DNA of 64,000 nucleotides from Paenibacillus sinensis (GCF_019904155.1 NZ_JAHCMB010000048.1:38097-102096), one strand, 5' to 3'. Numbered from the stretch's first letter, positions 7,121 through 16,387 are shown. A program made the numbers and translations. Notes: generated by a model not told the origin, from the sequence alone.

Positions 7121-9012
7121 GCGAGAAGAACCAGGAATTCAAACGCCCCCAGCAGCCGCCGCGCAGAGGTTTCGGACCTGGAGGGGGAGGCCCTCCCGGC
7201 ATGAGCATGCCGGCTGAGAAGGCCAAGGATTTCAAAGGAACGCTGCGCCGGCTGACCCGCTACCTGCGTCCGAAGCAGATTCAGCTGCTGATCGTGCTGG
7301 CTACCGCCATTCTCAGTACGGTGTTCAGCATTTTCAGCCCGAAGGTCATGGGCAAGGCGACAACGAAGCTGTTCGAAGGCGCCATCGCCATGATGAAGGG
7401 TGTCCCGGGAGCCTCCATCGATTGGAGCTATATCAACGAGATTCTGCTGATTCTGGGAGGCCTGTATCTGTTCAGCGCCCTGTTCAGCTATATTCAGCAG
7501 TATGTGATGGCCAGCGTGGCCCAGAGCGTCGTATACACGATGCGCGAGGAAATCAACGGTAAGCTGGAACGGCTGCCGCTTAAATATTTTGACTCCCGGA
7601 CCCATGGTGAAATTCTCAGCCGTGCGACCAATGACGTGGACAATATCAGCACCACGCTGCAGCAGAGCTTGACCCAGCTGATCACCTCCATCGTCACGAT
7701 CATCGGCGTGGTTATCATGATGCTGACGATCAGCCCATGGCTTACACTGATTACCATCATTACGCTTCCGCTTAGCTTTGTGGTTATTATGGCCATTACG
7801 AAGCGGTCGCAATCGTATTTCGTCGGCCAGCAGAAATCGCTGGGCCAGCTTAACGGCCATGTCGAGGAAATGTATACGGGCCACCGGATCGTCAAGGCGT
7901 TCGGCCAGGAGCGCAAATCGCTTCAAGAGTTTGACCGGATTAACGCCGAGCTGTATGATTCCGGCTGGCGCGCGCAGTTCATGTCCGGCATTATCATGCC
8001 GCTCATGATGTTTATCGGCAACCTGGGCTATGTATTGGTCTGCGTGGTCGGCGGCATATTCGTCACCAAGAAAATGATCGACGTCGGCGATATTCAAGCC
8101 TTTATCCAGTATTCCCGTCAATTCACGATGCCGATCACCCAAACGGCCAATATCGCCAACATCATTCAGTCGACGATCGCTTCCGCAGAGCGGGTATTCG
8201 AACTGCTCGACGAGGAAGAGGAGGTGGCGGAAACGGCAGTTTCATTAGCAGCCTCCGAAGACAAGGGCGCCGTGGAATTCCGCCACGTGAAGTTCGGATA
8301 TAAAGAGGACGCGCCTCTGATCCAGGATATGAACATTCAGGTCAGCCCCGGACAGACGATTGCGATTGTCGGACCGACCGGCGCAGGCAAGACGACGCTG
8401 ATCAACCTTCTGATGCGCTTCTACGAGCTGAACGGCGGACAGATTCTGATCGACGGTGTCGATATCACCGACATGAAGCGGAGCGATCTTCGCCGCCGCT
8501 TCGGCATGGTGCTTCAGGATACGTGGCTCTTTAACGGCACGATTCGCGACAACATCGCCTACGGACGCGAGGGCTCTTCGGAAGCTGATGTCATCCGGGC
8601 CGCCAAGGCTGCGCATGCGGATCATTTCATCCGCACGCTGCCGCTAGGGTACGATACAATTCTGAATGAAGAAGCCTCCAATATTTCGCAGGGCCAGAAG
8701 CAGCTGCTGACGATTGCCCGGGCGATTCTGGCCGATCCGTCGATCCTGATTCTGGACGAAGCGACCAGCAGCGTCGATACGCGGACAGAGGTTCAGATCC
8801 AGAAGGCGATGAACACCCTGATGCAGGGACGGACCAGCTTCGTCATCGCCCACCGTCTGTCCACAATCCGCGACGCCAACCTGATTCTGGTGATGAACCA
8901 CGGAACGGTGATCGAGCAGGGTACGCATGAGGAGCTTCTCGCACAAGGCGGCTTCTACGCCGATCTGTACAACAGCCAGTTCTCCGAAGGCGATCTGCCC
9001 GATGCAGGTTAA
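7117..9012 (+). CDS. ABC exporter half-transporter with catalytic Glu (BmrD/LmrD type)
   Basis: A 631-residue partner of the preceding half-transporter. The N-terminus has a Pro/Gly-rich cytosolic stretch (residues 10-28), then six helices. Walker A is GPTGAGKTT near residue 418, Walker B ILILDEATSSVD near 545 keeps the catalytic Glu, and the H-loop is IAHRLST. Its signature motif is ISQGQKQ instead of SGGQ. So one ATP site would be catalytic and one degenerate, as in BmrCD, LmrCD and TM287/288. It starts by an ATGA overlap with the upstream gene and has GGAGGAG before it, indicating stoichiometric coupled translation. Substrates are unknown; MarR control suggests xenobiotics. Confidence 0.88.
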   Translation: MSEKNQEFKRPQQPPRRGFGPGGGGPPGMSMPAEKAKDFKGTLRRLTRYLRPKQIQLLIVLATAILSTVFSIFSPKVMGKATTKLFEGAIAMMKGVPGASIDWSYINEILLILGGLYLFSALFSYIQQYVMASVAQSVVYTMREEINGKLERLPLKYFDSRTHGEILSRATNDVDNISTTLQQSLTQLITSIVTIIGVVIMMLTISPWLTLITIITLPLSFVVIMAITKRSQSYFVGQQKSLGQLNGHVEEMYTGHRIVKAFGQERKSLQEFDRINAELYDSGWRAQFMSGIIMPLMMFIGNLGYVLVCVVGGIFVTKKMIDVGDIQAFIQYSRQFTMPITQTANIANIIQSTIASAERVFELLDEEEEVAETAVSLAASEDKGAVEFRHVKFGYKEDAPLIQDMNIQVSPGQTIAIVGPTGAGKTTLINLLMRFYELNGGQILIDGVDITDMKRSDLRRRFGMVLQDTWLFNGTIRDNIAYGREGSSEADVIRAAKAAHADHFIRTLPLGYDTILNEEASNISQGQKQLLTIARAILADPSILILDEATSSVDTRTEVQIQKAMNTLMQGRTSFVIAHRLSTIRDANLILVMNHGTVIEQGTHEELLAQGGFYADLYNSQFSEGDLPDAG

Positions 9013-9028
9013 CCGGCGATTATAAGAT

Positions 9029-9128
9029 GAGCTTAGGGTGCGTAAGACTCGCCCTAGCTCTATACACAGGTTATTGAAATGAGCGCCTCTTCTGTGGCGG
9101 CCCTTTGGCGGGCTGTCCGGGAGAGGCG
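9029..9128 (+). other. Two hairpins downstream of the ABC exporter operon
   Basis: GAGC/GCTC with an inner TAGGG/CCCTA stem spans 9029-9060. CGCCTCT (9084-9090) pairs with AGAGGCG (9122-9128). Neither has a proper T tract, so they may be weak terminators or leader structures of the next gene. Confidence 0.4.
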
Positions 9129-9263
9129 TTGTTGATTTGAAAGAACCTTCATACTTGGAAAAACGGTTTGCTCTTGAATGGCAGAGCGGATATGATTAGG
9201 AGGAGAAAAATGACCCGAGGTTCATTTTAGCGATGCCATTACGTTCAGAAGGGGAGGAAATCA

Positions 9264-11480
9264 ATGAAAGGCTATGGACAATGGCTGTCCGGACGTACCG
9301 GAAAATGGGTAATGCTATTGGTCTGGATCATCATCGTCGGCGTGCTGAACGCGGTATGGCCGGCGGTCAATTCGCAGGTGGACAACAATGCCGCCAACCT
9401 GCCGGACAGCGCGGCCTCCGTGCAAGCGGCAGCCGTGGCCGAGCGGGAATTTCCGTCGGACGATGGTGTGCCCGCCTTGCTGGTATGGCACCGGGAGGGC
9501 GGCATGAAGGACGAAGACCTGGCCCATATCGGGGCGCTGTACAGCACGCTGACGAAGCAGCCGCCTGCCTATGTCGTGACGGTTCCGCCGCTCGGCCAGC
9601 TGCCTCCGCAGGCGCTGAAGGCGGAGCTCTCGCAGGATGGGAGCACGCTGGTTACGCCGCTCGTGTATGACCGGAGCGCGGACAGCGACAAGCTGGGGGA
9701 CAGCGTAACCGGGTTAAAGGAAACGATCCGGAAAGAGACCGGAACCGACGTCACCTCGGCGAAGCTGGAGAGTGGGGAGCTGACGCTCCGCGTGTCCGGA
9801 CCGGTCGGCATCTCCATTGACGCCACCGGCCTGTTCAAGGATGCCGATGTCTCGCTATTGATTGCGACAGTCGTGCTTGTGCTAATCTTCCTGCTTCTGA
9901 TCTATCGTTCACCGCTGCTGGCGCTTATTCCGCTTGTCGCCGTAGGCTTCGCTTACGGCGTGACCGGTCCGCTGCTCGGCAAGCTGGCGCAGGAGGGTGT
10001 GATCACGATTGATTCGCAGGCGGTATCCATCATGACCGTGCTGCTGTTCGGGGCAGGAACGGATTACTGCCTGTTCCTGATCTCCCGGTTCCGCCAGCTT
10101 CTGCATGAAGAACGGAGTGTGGGCCGTGCGCTGACCCGTTCGCTCGGAAGCTCCTCCGGCGCGATCGCGATGAGCGGCTTCACGGTGGTGCTAGCACTGC
10201 TAGCGCTCCTGCTTGCGAAGTATGGAGCTTATCACCGATTCGCGATTCCGTTCAGCTTATCCATCTTTGTTATGGGCCTGGCGAGCCTGACGCTCGTTCC
10301 GGCGCTGCTGGCGATCTTCGGCCGAGCCTCCTTCTTTCCCTTCATTCCGCGCACCGGCGATATGGAGAAGGAACGGGCAGCGGCCAAGGGCAAGCCGGTT
10401 CCCTCGCAGAAGCCCTCGCGCAAAGGAAAGATCGGCCGGCTTGTCGTGACCCGTCCGTGGACCGTGGTTATCAGCTCTGTGCTCGTGCTCGGTATTCTGG
10501 CTTCGTTCTCTGGCGGCATCAGTTTCACTTATGACCTGCTGTCCTCTTTCCCGAAGGACATGGAATCCAGAGAAGGCTTCGACCTGATCGGCAGCCAATT
10601 CTCACCCGGCGAGCTTGCGCCGGTCACTCTGATGGTCGACACGCAGGGTAAAGTGGCGCCAGAGGATTTGAAATCGGTGCTGTCATCGCTGTCCTATGTT
10701 GAATCGGTAGCCGATCCGAAATCGGGCGCGAAGAACGGGAATATCAAGTCTTTTGAGATTCTGTTCAAGGCCAATCCCTACTCACAGGAAGCCATGGACC
10801 ATATTCCTGCGCTGCGGGCGACGGTGGAGCAGGCGCTCGGCGAATCGGAACTGGCGAACCCCGAGGCAAGCGTCTGGATCGGCGGTCAGACTGCGACACA
10901 GTACGATAACCGTGAAGTCGGCAATCGGGATCAGGATTTGATCATTCCGGTCGTCATCGGTCTGATTGCGCTGCTTCTGCTCCTGTATTTACGCTCGCTC
11001 ACGGCGATGCTATATCTTGTGGGCACTGTTATTCTGTCCTTCTTCTCCGCACTGGGACTGGGCTGGCTGATTCTTCATTATCTGCTCGGAGCCGATGCCA
11101 TCCAGGGAGCCATCCCGTTGTATTCGTTCGTCTTCCTGGTAGCGCTCGGCGAGGATTACAACATCTTCATGATCTCGAACATTTGGAAAAAGAGCCGGAA
11201 CATGCCGCTGAAGCAGGCCATCGCCGAAGGCGTCAGCGAGACCGGCTCAGTGATCACCTCGGCCGGCCTGATCCTGGCCGGAACCTTCGCCGTGCTGGCG
11301 ACGCTGCCGATCCAGGTGCTGGTGCAGTTCGGCGTCATCACCGCGCTCGGCGTCCTGCTGGACACCTTCGCGGTGCGGCCGTTCCTCGTGCCCGCGATCA
11401 CGACGCTGTTCGGGAAGCGGGCCTTCTGGCCGGGACGCCCGAAGGCCGTCCCGGAGGCCGGGGCGGAGAGCGCGGACTGA
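9264..11480 (+). CDS. MMPL/RND family membrane transporter (YdfJ-like)
   Basis: A 738-residue transporter with the duplicated RND layout: one helix, a large outside loop (about residues 35-190), a block of helices, a cytosolic linker rich in Lys/Pro (about 370-395), then a second helix, loop and helix block. The motifs GTDYCLFLISRFRQLL (near 268) and GEDYNIFMISN (near 629) are the paired proton-relay regions of MMPL proteins. Relatives include YdfJ of Bacillus and mycobacterial lipid exporters. GGGGAGG lies 7 bases before the ATG. It follows a multidrug ABC operon but has its own intergenic region of 251 bases. Substrate unknown. Confidence 0.85.
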   Translation: MKGYGQWLSGRTGKWVMLLVWIIIVGVLNAVWPAVNSQVDNNAANLPDSAASVQAAAVAEREFPSDDGVPALLVWHREGGMKDEDLAHIGALYSTLTKQPPAYVVTVPPLGQLPPQALKAELSQDGSTLVTPLVYDRSADSDKLGDSVTGLKETIRKETGTDVTSAKLESGELTLRVSGPVGISIDATGLFKDADVSLLIATVVLVLIFLLLIYRSPLLALIPLVAVGFAYGVTGPLLGKLAQEGVITIDSQAVSIMTVLLFGAGTDYCLFLISRFRQLLHEERSVGRALTRSLGSSSGAIAMSGFTVVLALLALLLAKYGAYHRFAIPFSLSIFVMGLASLTLVPALLAIFGRASFFPFIPRTGDMEKERAAAKGKPVPSQKPSRKGKIGRLVVTRPWTVVISSVLVLGILASFSGGISFTYDLLSSFPKDMESREGFDLIGSQFSPGELAPVTLMVDTQGKVAPEDLKSVLSSLSYVESVADPKSGAKNGNIKSFEILFKANPYSQEAMDHIPALRATVEQALGESELANPEASVWIGGQTATQYDNREVGNRDQDLIIPVVIGLIALLLLLYLRSLTAMLYLVGTVILSFFSALGLGWLILHYLLGADAIQGAIPLYSFVFLVALGEDYNIFMISNIWKKSRNMPLKQAIAEGVSETGSVITSAGLILAGTFAVLATLPIQVLVQFGVITALGVLLDTFAVRPFLVPAITTLFGKRAFWPGRPKAVPEAGAESAD

Positions 11481-11504
11481 CGACCGCGCCTCGCCCGGCA
11501 CAGA

Positions 11505-11769
11505 CAAGAACCCCAGGCTCCGCATGAATTGCGGGACCTGGGGTTCTTGGATTTCCGGCGGGCTGCGCGCGCCGCCGGATCTGCCGGCCCGGACGGAGCT
11601 GCCTGTCCGGGCTTGTGGCACGCGCGAGGCTCCTGCGCGTGTGGGGCGGCCGGGGCCTTGCGAGAAGCCCCGGCGGCGCGGGCCCGCCCATAGCCAAGCC
11701 GGCGCTGCAGCAGGCTTGGCTATTCACGCGGGTCCGCGCTTATGCCGGGGCTGCCATTGCCGCCCCGGC
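11505..11769. repeat. Array of seven consecutive GC-rich hairpins
   Basis: This 265-base stretch between convergent genes is almost entirely inverted repeats. Arms are: 11505-11517/11537-11549 (13 bp), 11554-11561/11572-11579 (8), 11587-11594/11605-11612 (8), 11619-11625/11635-11641 (7), 11649-11656/11667-11674 (8), 11690-11700/11713-11723 (11) inside 11676-11687/11728-11739 (12 with one G-T), and 11744-11751/11762-11769 (8). The fifth and seventh hairpins have identical arms (GCCGGGGC and GCCCCGGC). None has a clear T tract. Some may stop transcription from both sides, but that does not explain so many. No coding potential was accepted here. Confidence 0.75.
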
Positions 11770-11778
11770 GCAGACCGC

Positions 11779-12090
11779 TTACTCGCCCGGAGCGATGCGG
11801 GCCAGCAGCTCGTACTTATCCAGCGAAGCGCCGAGAATGTCATCGTTCTTCCCGGCGCCGCGATGGGAGTGGCGGAACGCCTCGCTCGATGTCCAGCCCT
11901 TGAACGCCTCTTCATCTTCCCAGACGGTGCAGATTTTCAATTCCTCCGCTCCATCCTTTGGAGCGCCGTGCCATACTTCCAGACGGACGAAGCCGGGCAT
12001 TGCCTGTACCCCGCGACTTCCCGTGAAGCGCTCGGCCAATGCTGCTCCGGCGCCTTCCTTCACTTTGATCGTATTTGTGACTACAAGCAT
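11779..12090 (-). CDS. IsdG/HmoA-like heme-degrading monooxygenase (ABM fold)
   Basis: A 103-residue protein of the antibiotic-biosynthesis-monooxygenase fold. Asn6, Trp66 and His76 match, with a one-residue shift, the catalytic triad Asn7-Trp67-His77 of staphylococcal IsdG, so heme breakdown with iron release is the best guess. The family pattern of a central PGF, then EVWHG, then a W-x-x-x-E-x-F-x-x-W stretch is visible. GAGGAG lies 9 bases before the ATG. It is the last gene of a minus-strand group with an SDR and a FAD/Rieske enzyme. The stop codon is 10 bases from the hairpin array. A general ABM-domain protein is the alternative. Confidence 0.75.
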   Translation of the reverse strand: MLVVTNTIKVKEGAGAALAERFTGSRGVQAMPGFVRLEVWHGAPKDGAEELKICTVWEDEEAFKGWTSSEAFRHSHRGAGKNDDILGASLDKYELLARIAPGE

Positions 12091-12146
12091 GTGATCAGCT
12101 CCTCAAGGTGATGGGATTCCGGCGTCAGACGTTTGATGCTTGCGGA

Positions 12147-12866
12147 TTATTGTGGGTTGGTCGTCCAGATTCCGGCGGTCTTGACGAACACGCGGTCCGG
12201 CAGCTTAAGAGCGGCCAGCGCAAGCTCGGCGACATCCTCCGGCTGCATCATCCGGTCTTCGTCCCCGATCGGCAGTCCTGCGTTCTCGGCGAGCGGCGTG
12301 TTGACCGTGCTCGGCGTGAGCGCGACGACCCGGATATTGGATTTGCGCACCTCCTGCGCCAGCGCTTCCGTGAAGCCCATCAGCGCGAACTTCGACGCGC
12401 AGTAAGCGGAGCCTGTGGCGAATCCGCGTTCCCCGGCGGTGGAGGATATATTGATGATATTGCCGCTCTTCTGCTCGATCATCGAAGGCAGCGCGGCGTG
12501 GGTGACATAGTAGGTTCCGAACAGATTGATGTCGATATGCCGTTTCCATACCTCGGGGTCCATGTCTGCAACGGTGCCGAAGGTCGCCACGCCGGCATTG
12601 TTGATCAGCACGTCAAACGTGCCGAGCTCGCTCTGAAGCGCGGCTACTGCGCGTTCTGCTTCTTCCCGGATCGAAATGTCGGCCACCGCTATGCTGACCT
12701 TCACATCATATCCCTCGACAATGGCAGCTTTCAGCGCCTCCAGGTCGGCAGCCGTCCGCGAGATCAATCCCAGATTGGCGCCCTCCTTGGCCAGCGCCAG
12801 TGCCAGAGCCTTGCCGATCCCTTTGCCGGCGCCGGTAATGACAGCCGTTCTTCCTCGAAGTTCCAT
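12147..12866 (-). CDS. Short-chain dehydrogenase/reductase (FabG-like)
   Basis: A 239-residue classical SDR. The cofactor motif TGAGKGIG is at residues 11-18, NNAG at 89-92, catalytic Ser at 141-142, and the Tyr155-x-x-x-Lys159 pair in YCASK. Classical SDRs reduce or oxidise carbonyl or alcohol groups with NAD(P)H. Arg37 after the second strand (ISRT) suggests NADP preference. The name 3-ketoacyl-ACP reductase is often applied, but the gene is not in a fatty-acid cluster. AGGAGAG stands 10 bases before the ATG. Ninety-three bases separate it from the upstream FAD/Rieske gene on the same strand. Substrate unknown. Confidence 0.85.
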   Translation of the reverse strand: MELRGRTAVITGAGKGIGKALALALAKEGANLGLISRTAADLEALKAAIVEGYDVKVSIAVADISIREEAERAVAALQSELGTFDVLINNAGVATFGTVADMDPEVWKRHIDINLFGTYYVTHAALPSMIEQKSGNIINISSTAGERGFATGSAYCASKFALMGFTEALAQEVRKSNIRVVALTPSTVNTPLAENAGLPIGDEDRMMQPEDVAELALAALKLPDRVFVKTAGIWTTNPQ

Positions 12867-12959
12867 CGATTCAATCTCTCCTTCTTGAATGAATAGTAAG
12901 TTTAAGCTGGTTCTCCTTGTGTCATCCGCTTGATGTCCTCCGGAAGCCCGGGTGTAGGC

Positions 12960-14507
12960 TCATGGCTCCACCCTAGCCAGCGGCTCGACTGCCGGTCCCT
13001 CCAGCACTTCACCGTCATAGGAGAAGCGGGAGCCGTGGCAGGGGCAGTCCCAGGAACGTTCGCTCTCGTTCCATGCGCATTCACAACCCAGATGTGTACA
13101 GGTCCGGTCTACGAGATGAATACCGCCTTCGGGGTCCTTGTAGGCTCCGACGCGTCTGCCGTCATGTCGGACTACAGCGCCTTCGTCCGGCTGAAGCTCT
13201 TCCAGCTTACGGTGGATGAGCTCCACCTTGCCTTCTATGAGCTCATTCGCAACGTTCAAATTCTGCACGAGGAAATTCTTGATGCCGGGAACTGCCTTGA
13301 ACCGGGAAGGAGCATAGAGCTCTGTGTACGGATTGTGTTTGCGCATGATCTGATCGGTGATGAGCCGGGCCGCCAGGGTGCCGTTTGTCATGCCCCATTT
13401 GGCGAAGCCTGTGGCTACATAGATTTCCTTGTCATCGGACATTTTGCCGATATAAGGGACTAGGTCCATCGTTACGAGATCCTGGGCCGACCAGCGGAAG
13501 GGGATGGACCGGATGCCCAGGAGCCCCCCGGCGAACGTCTCCAGATTCTCGTAATGGCCGAACGTGCATATGCTCTGTCCGGTTTTGTGGTTCTCGCCGC
13601 CTGCGATAACGAGCCGCTTGCCTTCCCATTCGACTGCCCGGAGAGAGCGCTTCGGTCCTCCGGCACTCAGGTACATGCCGCCTTCATAATCTGATTCGGG
13701 CTCGAAGGCCAGCGCGTAAGAACGCTCCGCGTGAAGAAGGGTGAAGTACAGATGTCTGCCGTCGTAGAAGGGAAAATGGGAAGCCGAGACCGCGTGCCGG
13801 CACTTGATCCGGTGATTGCCGTGCTCGGTGAACAGCGTAAGTCCGTCGCCGCTTTCCACTTTTTCCCCGATGGCCGTGTGCTCATAGACAACTCCGCCCT
13901 TAGCATGGATCTTCTGAAGCAGTCCCTTCAGGTATTCGAGAGGGTGAAAGCGGGCCTGTCCCGGAAGCTTGATTGCTCCGCCGATCTGCATAGGCAGAGA
14001 CACATAATCGACCCACTCACCGGGAAGGCCTAGCTTGCGGTAAGCCTCGAACTCCTTCCTCAGGGTCTTCAGCGTCTTATCATCGCCGATGGGACTGTAG
14101 AGGTAGGCGTCCTCCCGTTGTATTCCGCAGGATAGGCCGAGCTTCTCCGCTGTTTGCAGAATCCACTCCATCCCTTCGTTGTTCGAACGGTAGTAGGCCA
14201 GAGCCTGTTCTTCTCCGAAATGCTTCAGCAGATTGTCATAGATCAGCCCGTGCTGGGCCGTGATCTTGGCGGTTGTGAAGCCTGTCGTGCCGGTCAGCAG
14301 CTCGTCTGCTTCCAGGAGCGTAACCTTATAGCCGGCTTCTGTCAGCAGATAAGCGGTCGTTATACCGACGATGCCCCCGCCGACGATGGCCACCTCTGTT
14401 GTATGATCCTCGGCCAGTCTTGGAAATGACGGCAGCTCAGTGGTTCTTCTCCACAGCGATTCGGGCATTTTTGGCAGACTTTCCTGCCGTGTATATTCCG
14501 GGTCCAT
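12960..14507 (-). CDS. FAD-dependent oxidoreductase with C-terminal Rieske domain (YhfW-like)
   Basis: A 515-residue fusion. Residues 38-70 hold the FAD-binding GGGIVG motif of the DAO family. The C-terminal 70 residues are a Rieske [2Fe-2S] domain, with Cys470-x-His472 and Cys488-x-x-His491 as cluster ligands. This layout is known from Bacillus YhfW and related proteins; substrate and electron partner are not established. There is no signal peptide, so it is cytosolic. AAGGAGG lies 7 bases before the ATG. It heads a minus-strand group (this gene, SDR, IsdG-like), although the gaps are long enough for internal promoters. Domain architecture is certain; the reaction is unknown. Confidence 0.85.
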   Translation of the reverse strand: MDPEYTRQESLPKMPESLWRRTTELPSFPRLAEDHTTEVAIVGGGIVGITTAYLLTEAGYKVTLLEADELLTGTTGFTTAKITAQHGLIYDNLLKHFGEEQALAYYRSNNEGMEWILQTAEKLGLSCGIQREDAYLYSPIGDDKTLKTLRKEFEAYRKLGLPGEWVDYVSLPMQIGGAIKLPGQARFHPLEYLKGLLQKIHAKGGVVYEHTAIGEKVESGDGLTLFTEHGNHRIKCRHAVSASHFPFYDGRHLYFTLLHAERSYALAFEPESDYEGGMYLSAGGPKRSLRAVEWEGKRLVIAGGENHKTGQSICTFGHYENLETFAGGLLGIRSIPFRWSAQDLVTMDLVPYIGKMSDDKEIYVATGFAKWGMTNGTLAARLITDQIMRKHNPYTELYAPSRFKAVPGIKNFLVQNLNVANELIEGKVELIHRKLEELQPDEGAVVRHDGRRVGAYKDPEGGIHLVDRTCTHLGCECAWNESERSWDCPCHGSRFSYDGEVLEGPAVEPLARVEP

Positions 14508-15097
14508 CCCGTTTCCTCCTTCATTATACAGTCATCATTACATTTATTACCACTGAAGTGGGAATAGAAACTTGATGTAAGCTGCATGAATTGAAGAGGA
14601 AGAAATCAATCCGCGGGTAGAATTGACAAGACAGCAGGGGAGCTGCAGGTGGCAAAAACGAAGTCTTGGTGCGGCTTCGGGCCGCAGAGCAACAGACGCA
14701 GGCATATAGATTTTGGGCGTAATTTTGGACGGAATCCGGTGGTATCCGCGCAGTAGCTTCACGGTTTAACGGCAAAGGCGTTTGCGCAAGAGCGTCGGAT
14801 TGCATTTATTCAAAGCCAGGAGCGTGCCGATGAACGATAACTTCATTTGTGAGCCGTCCGGACAAGGCTCGGGTGCAATGGAAGCGGCGTGAGTGCCGGG
14901 AATGTGGGGAGTCACGGAGTGGTGCACTATTAGCAACTGGCAGCTATTAGCAACTGGCAGCCGGCTGGCGCTCCGTGATCCTGCACTATTTGATTTCTCC
15001 AGGACAATGATTCCGGATTCCTGGTTCCCGCCGGACTTCTGTACGACCCGCCAGATTCCTGCTCATCGTCCGCTTCGGGTAACGATCAGGAGCCCGT
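14508..15097. other. 590-base intergenic region without a supported gene
   Basis: No open frame here has a convincing ribosome site or recognisable protein. On the minus strand a TATAAT lies about 20 bases before the FAD/Rieske start. The middle part holds a tandem duplication and an inverted repeat, described separately. The remainder shows no clear structure by eye. Confidence 0.6.
14912..14990. repeat. Tandem 17-base duplication inside an inverted repeat
   Basis: CTATTAGCAACTGGCAG occurs twice in perfect tandem at 14927-14943 and 14944-14960. The pair is enclosed by TCACGGAG (14912-14919) and CTCCGTGA (14971-14978). TGCACTATT also occurs directly repeated at 14923-14931 and 14982-14990. 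Origin unknown; strand slippage within a small mobile or structured element would fit. Confidence 0.8.
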
Positions 15098-16204
15098 TTA
15101 GTAATCGGCAGTGCGTACTTTATTTCTGCCCGCATTTTTGGCGGCGTACAAGGCTTTGTCCGCGTATTGGAAGAGCAGGGCTCCGTCTGGGTCCTGAATG
15201 CTCTCCGGATACGATGCCGCTCCTACGGAAATGGTAATATGGATTTTCTTGCCGGCTGGGAGCGTGAAGTTGTCGCTGTCTACCGCCGCACGAATCCGCT
15301 CCGCGGCTTTCTGCGCCTGGTACAGCGGACAGTCCGGAAGAATGACGGTGAATTCCTCCCCGCCGTTCCGGGACACGATATCGTAGGTCCGGGAAATGCT
15401 CGAGAGACGGCGGGCGAATTCCATCAGGATCGCGTCTCCCGCAGGATGGCCGTAGGTGTCGTTGATCTGCTTGAAATGATCGATGTCGATGGCGAGAAGC
15501 GACAGGCACTCTCCCCGGCGTTCGGCGCGTGCAATCTCAGTATCCAGATGCCGGTGAAACTGGCGGAGGTTATTCAGGCTGGTCAGGTAGTCGGTCGTAG
15601 CGTTCAGCTCAAGCTGGGTATAGAGGTCGTTGGAGCGGTAGATGTACTCGGCGACATAATAGATGGCAAGACCGGCGGCAGCCGTGATGGTGAACTGCAG
15701 CGGGAAAAAGTTCATAACAAGCCGGATGTCTCCCAGATTGTTCACAAGCGTCAGCAGCATAATGCCCAGACAGAGCAGATTGCCGACGTTAACCTTGCGC
15801 AGGCGGGACCACGGAAGTATGGAGATCCAGCAGCAGCAGATGCCTGCAATCAGCAGGGAGACAGCGGCTGAGATCGAATTATAGGAAGCGCCGTACACAA
15901 GGATGCGGCTGACGGACAGCAATAGGGTGCAGATCAATCCGGGAAGCCAGCCGATATACGACGAGATCAGCACGATGGTCAGATGTCTCAGATTTGCATA
16001 GGTGTCCGGACCCACCGGAAACGAATAGCTCATCAGGACGATGCCGAAGCATCCGAAGAGCAGCCCCGCATTGACGCGGGTGATCCTGCTGACGGAATGG
16101 CCGGCGATGTTGTATTTTTTGGACAGCATCCCCGACAGAAACAGAAACGTGACGAGGATGCAGAAATTAGCGAACAGGCTGTTCAATAGTTCAATTATCA
16201 GCAT
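15098..16204 (-). CDS. Membrane-bound GGDEF diguanylate cyclase
   Basis: A 368-residue protein. Residues 1-190 contain about six hydrophobic helices resembling the 5TMR/LYT sensor module. A GGDEF domain fills about 200-365. The active site is GGEEF at 281-285, a functional variant, with the substrate region D-I-D-H-F-K-Q-I-N-D near 240. An RxxD inhibitory site (R272-T-Y-D275) sits exactly five residues before GGEEF, so feedback inhibition by c-di-GMP is expected. It would make c-di-GMP at the inner face of the membrane, affecting motility and biofilm. GAGGAG is about 13 bases before the ATG, rather far. It is monocistronic. Confidence 0.88.
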   Translation of the reverse strand: MLIIELLNSLFANFCILVTFLFLSGMLSKKYNIAGHSVSRITRVNAGLLFGCFGIVLMSYSFPVGPDTYANLRHLTIVLISSYIGWLPGLICTLLLSVSRILVYGASYNSISAAVSLLIAGICCCWISILPWSRLRKVNVGNLLCLGIMLLTLVNNLGDIRLVMNFFPLQFTITAAAGLAIYYVAEYIYRSNDLYTQLELNATTDYLTSLNNLRQFHRHLDTEIARAERRGECLSLLAIDIDHFKQINDTYGHPAGDAILMEFARRLSSISRTYDIVSRNGGEEFTVILPDCPLYQAQKAAERIRAAVDSDNFTLPAGKKIHITISVGAASYPESIQDPDGALLFQYADKALYAAKNAGRNKVRTADY

Positions 16205-16387
16205 AGGGGAATCTTGAGCTCCTCTGACAAAAATGGCTTGGCCGTAATCAGCTGCGGCTCGAGTCTATTTTATCGGAATTTACAGTAAAAGTGTTGACGT
16301 TTTTTGTCGAATTGGATCGAAATATTGGCGATTTTTTAGATTGCAGCTCGTTATACGCTTCCTTTCAACAGGAATGGTTTACCCGGA

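Noticed and set aside
11524..12111. 195-codon plus-strand open frame across the hairpin array
   Set aside because: It is composed mainly of inverted-repeat sequence and the antisense of the IsdG-like gene, with no ribosome site.
14524..14805. 93-codon minus-strand open frame in the 590-base gap
   Set aside because: No ribosome site, biased composition and no family resemblance; it overlaps the promoter area of the FAD/Rieske gene.
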